A stretch of DNA of 50,997 bases from Nitrososphaerota archaeon (GCA_016190055.1 JACPRH010000044.1:1-50997), one strand, 5' to 3'; counted from the first letter of the stretch, positions 7,560 to 15,651 are shown. A program made the numbers and translations. Notes: a model not told the origin generated them from the sequence alone.

Positions 7560-7976
7560 GAAAATAGGCGGCAATCTCCACTCAAACAACGAAAACGTTC
7601 ATGTACAAGGTTTGTTGCAGTAATTAAGGTATTTTTGCGGTTAAATTACCTTATGTGTTTTTATCTTAGTTTTCCTATTCTAGAAGATTAGTTTAGGAGA
7701 TACCGCGTGGATCACCCAGAGAGCAAACTCCCTGGTGGGTTGGCCGCCCTGAGATCTCGCGGTATCCCATTGCACTAGATACACCTTTTTTTAATAAATG
7801 TTTTCATTTGAAAATAATAATCGTGCGGCCTGTCCTGAGGCTGGCTCTTATTTCGGCGCCTAATCCTGACCAATGACGTAAATCTTGTCGTTACCTAATC
7901 TGGTCTTCCGAAAGTTTCATTTCCCGGACCAGCTCAGTCATCATTATTGATTGAGATTGTGTTTGAAAGGTTACTC
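7560..7976. other. 417-bp intergenic region containing a structured RNA candidate
   Basis: No convincing ORF is seen. The stretch lies between the ABC permease stop and the stop of the convergent DUF4430 gene. Its middle holds a GC-rich, highly self-complementary block (separate entry); the flanks are AT-rich or unremarkable. Confidence 0.7.
7696..7792 (+). ncRNA. Candidate structured non-coding RNA, three-way junction with T-run end
   Basis: GATACCGCG at 7699-7707 pairs perfectly with CGCGGTATC at 7758-7766. The stem continues inward with GATC 7710-7713 and GATC 7753-7756. Two inner hairpins follow: CCAG-A-GAG-CAAA-CTC-C-CTGG (7716-7735) and GGG...CCC (7737-7749). A run of T (7785-7791) lies about 20 nt past the stem, as for a plus-strand terminator. 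The GC content contrasts with the AT-rich flanks. It lacks tRNA, C/D and clear H/ACA signatures. A complex terminator for the convergent genes is the main alternative. Confidence 0.5.
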
Positions 7977-8477
7977 TTAGCTTGGCGGTGAGTAGTTCGG
8001 GTAGTTCGATGTGTCTTCGTAGTACCATGCGATGATATCACCATTCTTCGGGTATACGCGATCTGCGCCGGCTTCATATGTCTCCCATTTTCCTGTCTGT
8101 TCATTGTAGTGCCAAGTAATCCAGGCCCAGCTCGGCTTCGTCGGGTCTCCTCCGACTCCGTTAATCGAGTTTATGTAGTATGCTTGGTACTGCGGATAGT
8201 AGGTGGTCTTCATTCTTCCGTTGGTGATTAGCATAGTCTCGTTGAGGAGGTTGAAGCCGACTGGGATACGGGTGTTGTTTAGCCAAACCTTTGTCCCGTT
8301 TCCGTAATTCATCTGAAGATTAATGCTATAGGTTACACCGTTGAGTGATTTTACCGTGTCTTGATACCTCTGTTCGCTGTCGCCGAGCCGCGTATAGAGG
8401 ACTAAAGCCGCCATTCCAACTATGATTAACACTGCTAGTAGTACGAAGCTGGTCGTCTTCCAGGAGTTTTCGCTCAT
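7977..8477 (-). CDS. DUF4430-like, membrane-anchored extracytoplasmic protein
   Basis: The 166-residue protein has one N-terminal membrane segment (about residues 8-28), then a beta-rich domain resembling DUF4430 / transcobalamin C-terminal-like domains: GVTYSINLQMNYGNG, INSINGVGGDPTKPSWAWITWHYN, then GADRVYPKNGDIIAWYYED. It overlaps the upstream ECF-like gene by ATGA, so the two are translationally coupled. Such domains often accompany ECF-type vitamin or metal uptake proteins as ligand-binding partners. That role is inferred from context. Confidence 0.7.
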   Translation of the reverse strand: MSENSWKTTSFVLLAVLIIVGMAALVLYTRLGDSEQRYQDTVKSLNGVTYSINLQMNYGNGTKVWLNNTRIPVGFNLLNETMLITNGRMKTTYYPQYQAYYINSINGVGGDPTKPSWAWITWHYNEQTGKWETYEAGADRVYPKNGDIIAWYYEDTSNYPNYSPPS

Positions 8478-9061
8478 TGAGTCTTCACCTCCATCGGAGC
8501 TGATTCTTGAGTCTTAAGGCTGCCCACTCTGCTGATTGAAACTATGAGCGCCGGTACTGCTAAAGCGAAGAAGAGAAAATCAGCCGTCTCATGGACAAGC
8601 GCGAAGTAAGCGCCTGTGGTTATTCGGATTAGCGCACCCTGCATCGAACGATAGATCAGCATTCCGTCAACCGCGTTAGTCCAGATATCGTAAGTGAAGG
8701 CTGAGAGGAGACCAGTTACCCCAAGGATTAGGCTGCGGTTAAGGTATCTTCGTCCACCGCCGAAACTAGTTGATCGGTGCCAGACTCTTCCTAGGAGTGC
8801 TCCTGAAACTGCGTACACCATCTCCCCCACCATCAGAATTAGTAATAGAGGAAAGCCGGCGGCACCTAGCGGGTTTAGGCTTCCATATACAAGCCAAGTG
8901 ATAGAGGCTACGCTGACGCCTACTCTGAGTCCGAAGAGATAAGCCGCTATGAAGACAAGTGAATCCATTAGCTTGACTTGGAATAAGGGAAACATCGCAT
9001 AGTTTGATGCGACTGCTAGGGCTGAAAACACCGATACGATAGCAATGTACCGCTTTATCAT
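8474..9061 (-). CDS. ECF transporter S-component-like membrane protein
   Basis: About 195 residues with five to six hydrophobic helices; the SLVFIAAYLFGLRVGVSVASITWLVYGSLNPLGAAGFPLLL stretch (residues about 30-75) is typical of ECF substrate-binding (S) components. Start at 9061 gives MIKRYIAIVSVFSALAV and lies about 24 nt from a minus-strand TATA (about 9079-9090), fitting a leaderless mRNA. The longer frame to 9127 is rejected. No EcfA/T genes are nearby, so it would use a shared module. NikR two genes away hints at nickel, but CbiM/NikM hallmarks are absent. Confidence 0.7.
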   Translation of the reverse strand: MIKRYIAIVSVFSALAVASNYAMFPLFQVKLMDSLVFIAAYLFGLRVGVSVASITWLVYGSLNPLGAAGFPLLLILMVGEMVYAVSGALLGRVWHRSTSFGGGRRYLNRSLILGVTGLLSAFTYDIWTNAVDGMLIYRSMQGALIRITTGAYFALVHETADFLFFALAVPALIVSISRVGSLKTQESAPMEVKTQ

Positions 9062-9079
9062 GGCTGGAGTATCCAGCCA
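9061..9079. promoter_or_regulatory. Inverted repeat at the ECF-like gene start
   Basis: TGGCTGGA-N3-TCCAGCCA is a perfect 8-bp inverted repeat spanning the predicted start site and first base of the leaderless ECF-like gene, next to its TATA box. It is placed as an operator that would block initiation. The bound regulator is unknown. Confidence 0.45.
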
Positions 9080-9140
9080 TATATCATAAATACTATTCGG
9101 TTGCTTAAGCGCAACTAACCTACACAATCTTATTATCTAA

Positions 9141-9160
9141 TTATCCCTAATCAGGGATAA
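9141..9160. promoter_or_regulatory. Perfect palindrome upstream of the 95-residue gene
   Basis: TTATCCCT-N4-AGGGATAA is a perfect 8+8 palindrome ending 3 nt before the ATG at 9164. It lies in the divergent region shared with the ECF-like gene. It looks like a dimeric repressor site over the transcription start. Confidence 0.55.
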
Positions 9161-9163
9161 CGT

Positions 9164-9451
9164 ATGAAGTCTGGCTGCGGACTGAGCCGCAAACACAACC
9201 AAAAGGCTGACACCATCTTCCTCTACTTCTGGCGATATGAAGAAGGGCAGAAGCTTGAGCAGTATCTCGGAAGAGCAGATGACCCGTCAGCTGAGACAAA
9301 GGGTCTCCAGCTAATGCTCTCATTCTACCGCCTACAAGATGAAGATCTTCACCAGCGAATAAGGAGAATAGAAGCGCAAATAGTCGCTCGAAGCCGCATC
9401 AAAAAACCAGAGCCGTCTAGACCTGACTATCTGCCCGAGACAGAGGAGTAA
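9164..9451 (+). CDS. Small hypothetical protein
   Basis: The 95-residue, charged, soluble protein is not recognised. It has a basic N-terminus (MKSGCGLSRKHNQK), a middle FLYFWRYEEGQKLEQYLGR, and a helical, coiled-coil-prone stretch (LSFYRLQDEDLHQRIRRIEAQI). No membrane segment or metal motif is seen. The ATG follows a perfect palindrome by 3 nt, which supports expression and regulation. It precedes nikR on the same strand by about 125 nt. Confidence 0.6.
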   Translation: MKSGCGLSRKHNQKADTIFLYFWRYEEGQKLEQYLGRADDPSAETKGLQLMLSFYRLQDEDLHQRIRRIEAQIVARSRIKKPEPSRPDYLPETEE

Positions 9452-9576
9452 CGCTCAAGCAAACCTCTCTTGTCCATCTGCTTCCTGCTTACTCAACCAT
9501 TGTCTACTACATTAGGGCGTTGTCAAGAATGGGCTGGTTAAGACTTATCATTGAGTATCTTCTGCATCTCTGTAGA

Positions 9577-9984
9577 ATGGTTCCAAAAGTGGCGAGGATG
9601 AGCGTTTCGACGCCTAGACCTCTCCTTGAAGAGTTTGATGCGGTAGTGGCGCAGATGGGTTACGACCGCTCTAAAGCTGTTCAACAGGCGATGAAGAACT
9701 TCATCACTGAGCACAAGTGGACGCGGAGCAAGGCGAAGACTGTTGCTGGAGCGGTGATCTTCATCTATGATCATGAGACAAGTCGATTAGATGAGCAGCT
9801 CACTGATATTCAGCACCACTATGCGCCTATAATTAACTCAACCCTGCACCTTCACTTGGGCAGCGAGGATTGTCTGCAAATTGTAGCTGTGAAAGGCTCT
9901 TCAGAGAAGATTCAACGGCTTTCGCAGGAGATATCCGTGAAGCGCGGTGTTAAACAGCTTAAACAAGCGATTGTGGCCCCTTAG
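9577..9984 (+). CDS. nikR: Nickel-responsive transcriptional regulator NikR
   Basis: This is a 135-residue ribbon-helix-helix repressor with a C-terminal ACT-like nickel domain. Numbered from the ATG at 9577, H80, H91, H93 and C99 reproduce the spacing of the E. coli square-planar Ni site (H76, H87, H89, C95). The RHH region is VARMSVSTPRPLLEEFDAVV. An upstream frame to 9520 adds residues without homology; an ATG at 9598 is also possible but would cut the RHH strand. It probably controls nickel supply for the hydrogenase made from 40-50 kb. The 3' end overlaps the convergent gene by 26 nt. Confidence 0.9.
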   Translation: MVPKVARMSVSTPRPLLEEFDAVVAQMGYDRSKAVQQAMKNFITEHKWTRSKAKTVAGAVIFIYDHETSRLDEQLTDIQHHYAPIINSTLHLHLGSEDCLQIVAVKGSSEKIQRLSQEISVKRGVKQLKQAIVAP

Positions 9985-10384
9985 AGTGCTTATTACGCAC
10001 CAGCAGTTCTTGGACGACGTTAACCTGCATGCTTTGGCTGCTGGCGTCTATGAGGCCGATCCTGTAGAGGTTGGCTAGTCTAGCGGCGTACTTAGTTATG
10101 TTCGGCTGTGCTGTGATTAAGATGCCTGATGCATCTACGTCTAGGCAGATTGCGAAGAGCCGTACTATGTCATCTTCAGACACTGTAGCTCCTAGAGGTC
10201 GTTGAACCACTATTAGTCGTCCTTCACTAGGGTTTTCTGCGTAGAACCCTATTTCATGGGTTATTCCCGCTTTACCGGTTATCTTGATGTTTTTCTCAAC
10301 AGAGTATCCGTGTCGTGTGAGCCACTGCTCTATGGAGAGCAAGCTTATCCCGACGATGTCATCAGCACCACGTGGCTCCGACAT
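9959..10384 (-). CDS. Mrr/PD-(D/E)XK-like fold protein, function unknown
   Basis: The 141-residue protein has an N-terminal helix (SLLSIEQWLTRHGYSVEKN), then HEIGFYAENPSEGRLIVVQRP and later SGILITAQPNITKYAARLANLYRIGLIDA. This pattern resembles restriction-endonuclease-fold proteins in archaea, where the second strand normally holds E-x-K. Here that position reads VVQRP, so the catalytic lysine appears missing and a binding role is more likely. The gene end overlaps nikR tail to tail. Confidence in the gene is good and in the fold only fair. Confidence 0.5.
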   Translation of the reverse strand: MSEPRGADDIVGISLLSIEQWLTRHGYSVEKNIKITGKAGITHEIGFYAENPSEGRLIVVQRPLGATVSEDDIVRLFAICLDVDASGILITAQPNITKYAARLANLYRIGLIDASSQSMQVNVVQELLVRNKHSKGPQSLV

Positions 10385-10514
10385 AACCGATCTCTCAAAA
10401 CTGAAATGTATGTCTAATAAACGTTTTCGATGGCAAATTCATCTAAGCTGCTTACGTTTATACAAAATCAGGTCTCCATCCACATCAAGGCATCATTTGC
10501 TTAGCTACTATTCT

Positions 10515-10577
10515 GACAGTGTCCTACGCTGTCTTTCCCGCCTGTCTACCCGCCAACCTGCTTGCGCAGGCCGGTAG
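10515..10577. repeat. Inverted repeats between glmS and the Mrr-like gene
   Basis: GACAG...CTGTC (about 10515-10533) is followed by a larger hairpin, CTACC 10546-10550 with GGTAG 10573-10577, enclosing CCTG 10557-10560 and CAGG 10567-10570. It lies just past the glmS stop. No T-run accompanies it on the minus strand, so a classic terminator is not clear. It could be a 3' UTR structure or a small relic element. Confidence 0.35.
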
Positions 10578-10581
10578 TTGC

Positions 10582-12351
10582 TTACTTGACGGTGACTGAT
10601 TTGGCTAGGTTCCTAGGGTAATCGGGGTCTTTCTTCCTTAGGACTGCGGCGTGGTAGGCCAGCATCTGAAGCGGTATCACCTCTATGAGTGGGTAGAGAA
10701 GTTTGTCAACCTTGGGGATCTCGATGAACTCGTCGTAAATCTGGTTAGGCTTGTTCGAGACACCGATTATTCTGGCACCTCTTGCCTTCATTTCAGAGGC
10801 GTTGCTCAGCATCTCATCGTAGGTTTCATCCTCAGGGTTCAGAACGACTACGGGTGTTCCCTCCTCGATCAGTGCAAGCGTCCCATGCTTCAATTCGCCT
10901 CCGGCCATTCCTTCAGCATGGTTGTACGCCAGCTCCTTCAGCTTCAAAGCGCCCTCAAGCGCAATCGGTAGGTGGAGTCCTCTGCCGACGAAGTAAAAGT
11001 CGTTGCAGTCCTTGTATTTGTCAGCCACGTCAACTACCTTGTCCTCCTGCTTCAGCACCTCTTCAACCGCCTTCCAGATGTTGCGGAGCTCGCTCAGCCT
11101 CCTCATGTCATCCACGACTGAGAAGGCGAGCAGATACGCTATAGCTAGCTGACCTGTGAAGCTCTTCGTAGCGGCAACCCCGATCTCTGGTCCACAGTTA
11201 ATGGAGAGACTCAGCGCACTCTCTCTGTCCAGAGTGGAACCTACTACGTTAAGTATCGAGAATACCTCTGCACCCTTCTTCTTAGCATCAGCCACTGCTG
11301 AAAGAAGATCCGCGGTCTCACCGCTCTGCGAAAGCCCGATTAGCAAGCTATCAGGCCCGATTAGTTCAGCGTCGTGTGCAAACTCGCTTGACAATGTGAT
11401 GCCGGATCTGATTTTAGCTAGTCTGGCGAGAAGGTTTCTTAGGACGAGGCCTGCGTGATAGCTTGTTCCGCAGGCTGTGATGTTGACGTGTTCAGACTGC
11501 TTCACCGCCTCGACGAATCTCTTGATTTTGTCTTGATCTTGGTATAGTGCGGCTTTCAGCGTCTGAGGCTGCTCGTGAATCTCTTTTGTGGTGTAGTGGG
11601 CAAACTCAGCTTTGGATGTGTCTTTGGCCTCCCATGCTACTTGGGTGATCTGCTTTTGAACGGGGCGGCCGGCGAAGTTGTAAATCTGCACTTTATCCTG
11701 TTTTACGACTGCGATTTCACGGTTGTCAAGGAAAATTACTCGGTCTGTATAGTCAATGAAGGCGAGTATGTCGCTGGCGATGAAGTTTCCTCGTCTGGTG
11801 ATGCCGATTGCGAGAGGCGCGTCTTTTCGGGCCCCAATCAAGGTTTCAGGGTCTGACGCGAAGATTGCGAGGAATGCAAATGAGCCTTTCAGATCCTTAA
11901 CTGTTTCAAGAACGATGCGTTTCGAGTCCTTGTGCTTCTCAGCGTGTTTTTCGAGAAGGTGCGCAATAACCTCGGTATCGGTTTCGCTGTTGAAGATGTG
12001 TCCATCAGCCTTTAGTGCTTCTTTCAGCTGCTGATGGTTTTCTATGATTCCGTTATGGATAACTGCGACATCAATTTTGCATGAGACGTGTGGATGAGCG
12101 TTCTCCTTCGTCACGCCTCCGTGGGTCGCCCATCTAGTGTGGGCGATACCTATCTTTCCCCTCATGCTTAGGAAGTCAAGGTAGTTGTTGATCTCTGCGA
12201 CCTTTCCAGCATCCTTCTTCACAACTAACTGGTTTCCAGAGATGGTGGCTATGCCTGCTGAGTCATATCCCCGGTACTCCATTCGTTTTAGACCGTTGTA
12301 AAGCAAAGGTGCTGCTTCTTCTTCTCCTACATAACCGGTAATTCCGCACAT
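10582..12351 (-). CDS. glmS: Glutamine-fructose-6-phosphate aminotransferase (isomerizing)
   Basis: The 589-residue enzyme makes glucosamine-6-phosphate from fructose-6-phosphate and glutamine, the first step of UDP-GlcNAc synthesis for surface glycans. The N-terminal glutaminase begins MCGITGYVG with nucleophile C2 and has the RMEYRGYDSAGIA motif. Two SIS domains follow (SQSGETADLL and EGALKLKELAYNHAEG). The C-terminus ends DYPRNLAKSVTVK as in the family. Full length and intact. It diverges from the HTH/S-layer-like gene across about 107 bp. Confidence 0.95.
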   Translation of the reverse strand: MCGITGYVGEEEAAPLLYNGLKRMEYRGYDSAGIATISGNQLVVKKDAGKVAEINNYLDFLSMRGKIGIAHTRWATHGGVTKENAHPHVSCKIDVAVIHNGIIENHQQLKEALKADGHIFNSETDTEVIAHLLEKHAEKHKDSKRIVLETVKDLKGSFAFLAIFASDPETLIGARKDAPLAIGITRRGNFIASDILAFIDYTDRVIFLDNREIAVVKQDKVQIYNFAGRPVQKQITQVAWEAKDTSKAEFAHYTTKEIHEQPQTLKAALYQDQDKIKRFVEAVKQSEHVNITACGTSYHAGLVLRNLLARLAKIRSGITLSSEFAHDAELIGPDSLLIGLSQSGETADLLSAVADAKKKGAEVFSILNVVGSTLDRESALSLSINCGPEIGVAATKSFTGQLAIAYLLAFSVVDDMRRLSELRNIWKAVEEVLKQEDKVVDVADKYKDCNDFYFVGRGLHLPIALEGALKLKELAYNHAEGMAGGELKHGTLALIEEGTPVVVLNPEDETYDEMLSNASEMKARGARIIGVSNKPNQIYDEFIEIPKVDKLLYPLIEVIPLQMLAYHAAVLRKKDPDYPRNLAKSVTVK

Positions 12352-12423
12352 GTGCCTACGACATCTTGGTAATCAGGTTCTGCGCATAAAAAGACTGGAA
12401 ACCCTGATAACTTACCTGTAAAG

Positions 12424-12436
12424 ATTATTTATTACT
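12424..12436 (+). promoter_or_regulatory. TATA box of the HTH/S-layer-like gene
   Basis: An AT-rich TTATTTATTA element lies about 26 nt upstream of 12456-12459, placing transcription start at or next to the ATG at 12459 rather than 12444. Confidence 0.45.
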
Positions 12437-12458
12437 GGTTGCCATGGCATGCCGAAGA

Positions 12459-13397
12459 ATGAAGAGCTACATAGTAAAGGAAAACAACAAAGATGCAGTG
12501 TCCAAAGACATACTACTCTTTGACAGGCCTGAGCCACTCAACCCCCTGCTCCACCCGCTAGGCTGGAAAATAATGCTCTCCCTAGCGAAGGAACCCAAGT
12601 ACCCCGCGCAAATAGCGAGAGAACTCAACCTATACCGGCAGAAAGTCTACTACCACGCGCAGCGCCTCGAAAAAGCAGGCTTCATCAAAGCGACAAAGGT
12701 CATCGATGTCAAAGGCGGCCTAGCGAAATACTACACAACCTCACACCCCGCCTTCGGCGTCGAACTACCCTTCGGCGAAGAGACAACCGCGAAGAGCCTC
12801 AATCGAATGGATCCGAAGCTCGAGCAGTTCTGCAGCCCTGCGGTAAGATCCGGAGTCTTTGACGGGCTGATCGTAGTAGGTTCACCGGAGCCTCATGGCC
12901 CGCATAAAACCATAGCTAGAGACGGCCACTACGCCGTTCCGCTGGCGCTGTTTCTAGGTCAGTACTGCCAAGCACCGAACGACTTCGTAGTGAAGCTCGA
13001 CGTTGATGTGAAGACTGAGAAGGCTGAGGCGAACAACATGATACTGATAGGCGGGCCTGGAACAAACCTGATCAGCACCGCAGTTAACGATAGCCTCCCA
13101 ATCAGGTTTAACGAGCAGAACTACTGGGCTGGTCTCTCAGATAGTCAAGGCAAAGTCTTCAGCTATGATCGAGACGGTGTAGTCGCGAAGATCCCTAACC
13201 CAGCAGACCCCTCGAAACGTATTATTTTGCTGGCTGGAAACCGGCATATCGGCACAAAAGCAGCTGTCATCGCCTTCACACAGTTCTGGAACGTAATTCT
13301 CAGAGACTACAAGGGTGAAGACACATGGGCCGTAGCGGTTAGAGGCTTCGACATGGACGGGGACGGAAAGATCGATTCAGTTGAAGTAGTCTCTTAG
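12459..13397 (+). CDS. HTH (ArsR-like) domain fused to an S-layer-type domain
   Basis: The 312-residue protein starts with a winged HTH (LHPLGWKIMLSLAKEPKYPAQIARELNLYRQKVYYHAQRLEKAGFI, residues about 30-75). The remaining 220 residues resemble the archaeal S-layer protein domain: GLIVVGSPEPHGPHKTIARDGHYAVPLALFL, ILIGGPGTNLISTAVN, and a final GEDTWAVAVRGFDMDGDGKIDSVE with an EF-hand-like calcium loop. No signal peptide is visible, so it should be cytoplasmic. It might be a regulator that uses an S-layer fold as a sensor. ATG 12444 is the alternative start. Confidence 0.7.
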   Translation: MKSYIVKENNKDAVSKDILLFDRPEPLNPLLHPLGWKIMLSLAKEPKYPAQIARELNLYRQKVYYHAQRLEKAGFIKATKVIDVKGGLAKYYTTSHPAFGVELPFGEETTAKSLNRMDPKLEQFCSPAVRSGVFDGLIVVGSPEPHGPHKTIARDGHYAVPLALFLGQYCQAPNDFVVKLDVDVKTEKAEANNMILIGGPGTNLISTAVNDSLPIRFNEQNYWAGLSDSQGKVFSYDRDGVVAKIPNPADPSKRIILLAGNRHIGTKAAVIAFTQFWNVILRDYKGEDTWAVAVRGFDMDGDGKIDSVEVVS

Positions 13398-13407
13398 ATA
13401 GCATAGC

Positions 13408-13848
13408 TTAGCCTATCTTTGCTTTGCTGGAGAGGTGGCTTATAGTTTCGACTATCTGCTGTAACGCCTCTTCCGGGTTGTCTGTGTCGCGAACTGATTT
13501 TTCGAAGGGGCAGATGTCTGTGCCGTCTCGGTTCAGGATATGCTTAACCATGCTTCCATATCTGTAGGGGATAGCGTGTTGATCGAGAAGTTGGGCTGCT
13601 CCTGAAGCGATGGTGGAGGCGTAGACTGATCTTACCTTAGCGTAGATTGCGAGGAGCGCTGCAGCCCGGCCCACAACCTTATCGGCCATTGATGAGCCTT
13701 CAAGCGTTTCGTCTTGTATCTGGATAGCCTCAACGAGGGGTCTAAGTCCAGTTTTGCCGCTGCTGAAGATGGTTTGTCCGTCTTTTACGAAGACTATTGA
13801 GACGTTGTCTGCGGTCAGCCTTGCTTCAGCGGTTTCGAGGTCGCGCAT
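13408..13848 (-). CDS. DUF1893 domain protein
   Basis: About 146 residues, starting MRDLETAEARLTADNVSIVFVKDG, matching DUF1893: SGKTGLRPLVEAIQ, then SMADKVVGRAAALLAIYAKVRSVYASTIASGAAQLL and NRDGTDICPFEKSVRDTDNPEEAL. The fold is cytidine-deaminase-like in known members; function is not established. A minus-strand TATA (TTATATAT, about 13875-13883) sits about 26-30 nt before the ATG at 13848, so the longer frame to 13911 is not used. Confidence 0.75.
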   Translation of the reverse strand: MRDLETAEARLTADNVSIVFVKDGQTIFSSGKTGLRPLVEAIQIQDETLEGSSMADKVVGRAAALLAIYAKVRSVYASTIASGAAQLLDQHAIPYRYGSMVKHILNRDGTDICPFEKSVRDTDNPEEALQQIVETISHLSSKAKIG

Positions 13849-13987
13849 TGCCTGAGAGAGATGAAGATTAGCAGATATATAATGGTGATCACTATTTATC
13901 TCATGACGCATTGAGAAGATATATTAAGTGGAAGGCGGAGACGTTGAGACTACAAAGCACGAGTAAGTGTGTTGAGGCTTTAGAATA

Positions 13988-14497
13988 ATGTCCGAGTTTA
14001 GGCATCTAATCCGAATTGCGGGTAAAGACATCGACGGTAAGAAGAAGGCAGCTGTAGCGCTAGCCGATTTGAAAGGAGTGGGAGTGAATCTTTCAAGCAT
14101 GATGCTTCATTCACTAAACATTGATGGCAGGTTAAGATTAGGCGCACTTAACGAGGATCAGATATCAAAAATCGAGGCCAGTTTGAAGAACCTCGACAAG
14201 CTCGGTATCCCGAGCTGGGCGTTAAACCGGAGAAAGGACATCGACACCGGCTCAGACACACATTTCGTCGGCGCAGATCTCCAGATGTCGCTTAAACGAG
14301 ACAGCGACAGAGAGAAGGGCGTTATGAGTTGGCGTGGAGTCAGATACTCGCTGGGCCTGAAGGTAAGAGGTCAGCGAACCAGATGCACTGGACGAAAGGG
14401 TAGAAGCGTTGGTGTCAAGAAGAGCACGTTGAAACCCATGGCAGCAGCACCAGCAGCGGCGCCAGCGGCAGAAGCTGGACCGGCACCCGCTAAATAG
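13988..14497 (+). CDS. rps13: 30S ribosomal protein S13
   Basis: The 169-residue small-subunit head protein begins FRHLIRIAGKDIDGKKKAAVALADLKGVG, with the typical RGVRYSLGLKVRGQRTRCTGRKGRSVGVKK. It carries an Ala/Pro-rich tail of about 20 residues (AAAPAAAPAAEAG) beyond the core. It is first in the S13-S4-S11 cluster; S4 follows after 20 nt. Confidence 0.96.
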   Translation: MSEFRHLIRIAGKDIDGKKKAAVALADLKGVGVNLSSMMLHSLNIDGRLRLGALNEDQISKIEASLKNLDKLGIPSWALNRRKDIDTGSDTHFVGADLQMSLKRDSDREKGVMSWRGVRYSLGLKVRGQRTRCTGRKGRSVGVKKSTLKPMAAAPAAAPAAEAGPAPAK

Positions 14498-14517
14498 AGT
14501 AAAAGAGATGATGTGAT

Positions 14518-15039
14518 ATGGGAGATCCTAAAAAGTCACGTAAGAAGTTCAGCACCCCTAAGAACCCGTGGCAGTCTGACCAGCTCTCACGCGAGCTCCA
14601 CTTGATGGGAACCTTTGGTCTTAGAAACAAAAGGGAGCTTTGGAGAACTGAGACTGAGCTCTCAAGAATTCGAAAGCAGGCTCGTGAACTTCTAGCACAA
14701 CCTGTTGAAGAGCGAATGGGCGCTGAGACTAAGCTTTTGAAGTCGCTGAGCCGCAAAGGCATAATCGGCGAAGCAGCCACCCTTGACGATATTCTAGGAC
14801 TCACAGTTGAGAACCTTTTAGATAGACGCCTGCAATCAATGGTGAAGAACAAGGGTTTAGCGCCTACAATCCACAAGGCTAGGCAAATAGTCACTCATGG
14901 CCACATCAAGGTTAGAGATCGAGTAATCACAATCCCCGGTTATCTAGTTATGAATGAAGAGGAACCTACCGTGCGTGTCAGAGAAGGAAGCCGCATAGCG
15001 GCAGCGGCGGCAGCGCAGCCGGAGGCGCCTGCCCAGTAA
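14518..15039 (+). CDS. rps4: 30S ribosomal protein S4
   Basis: The 173-residue primary rRNA-binding protein has N-terminal GDPKKSRKKFSTPKNPWQ and an S4 RNA-binding domain (DRRLQSMVKNKGLAPTIHKARQIVTHGHIKV). Like S13 here it ends in an Ala/Pro/Gln-rich tail. It lies between S13 and S11 with short gaps, so it is cotranscribed. Confidence 0.96.
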   Translation: MGDPKKSRKKFSTPKNPWQSDQLSRELHLMGTFGLRNKRELWRTETELSRIRKQARELLAQPVEERMGAETKLLKSLSRKGIIGEAATLDDILGLTVENLLDRRLQSMVKNKGLAPTIHKARQIVTHGHIKVRDRVITIPGYLVMNEEEPTVRVREGSRIAAAAAAQPEAPAQ

Positions 15040-15054
15040 GCAATTAGGTGATTA

Positions 15055-15462
15055 ATGATGTCAGAAGCAGATGTTTCAAAAGATAAGTGGGGCGTAGTTC
15101 ACATCTACAGCAGCTACAACAACACAATCGTACACATGACTGATCTCACCGGCGCCGAGACCATTTCAATGAGCTCAGGCGGCAGACACGTAAAAGCCGA
15201 CCGCTTCGAATCCTCACCATACGCAGCAATGAAATCAGCTTCAGCTGTCGCGGATGGCGCAAAATCAAAGGGCATCTCAGCGCTACACATCAAGGTCAGA
15301 GCAGTAGGTGGAACCGGACCAAGAACACCCGGACCCGGAGCCCAAGCAGCTATCCGAGCAATCGCGAGAGCAGGCTTCAAAATAGGCAGAATCGAAGACG
15401 TCACACCAATACCACACGATACAACACGAAAGGCCGGTGGCCGCAGAGGCCGCAGAGCGTAG
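15055..15462 (+). CDS. rps11: 30S ribosomal protein S11
   Basis: The 135-residue protein of the 30S platform has the motifs [27 protein letters not shown] and [24 protein letters not shown], with C-terminus [17 protein letters not shown]. Full length. In most archaea rpoD follows directly; here an antiparallel gene and about 1.1 kb separate them. Confidence 0.97.
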   Translation: MMSEADVSKDKWGVVHIYSSYNNTIVHMTDLTGAETISMSSGGRHVKADRFESSPYAAMKSASAVADGAKSKGISALHIKVRAVGGTGPRTPGPGAQAAIRAIARAGFKIGRIEDVTPIPHDTTRKAGGRRGRRA

Positions 15463-15651
15463 ATAGACGCAGCGTAACTGATCAGCGTCAGCTAAACAAA
15501 CGAAACAACTGTATGTCATGCTAGTCTAAACTAGGCAATCCATGAAAGGTCAATTCTCATTAGAGGCACATGGCGCGGATACATTCGCCAGTTTGCTTGT
15601 ACCTCGCGAGGGAGTTTAAAAGATGACGAAATATTTGGTTCTGTTTCATCT

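Noticed and set aside
7696-7792. The structured block as an H/ACA guide, C/D RNA or tRNA
   Set aside because: No ACA directly after the lower stem, no C and D boxes, and no cloverleaf; it is kept as an unclassified RNA.
9141-9160. Naming the TTATCCCT palindrome a NikR operator
   Set aside because: It does not resemble the known GTATGA-N16-TCATAC operator; binding cannot be claimed from sequence alone.
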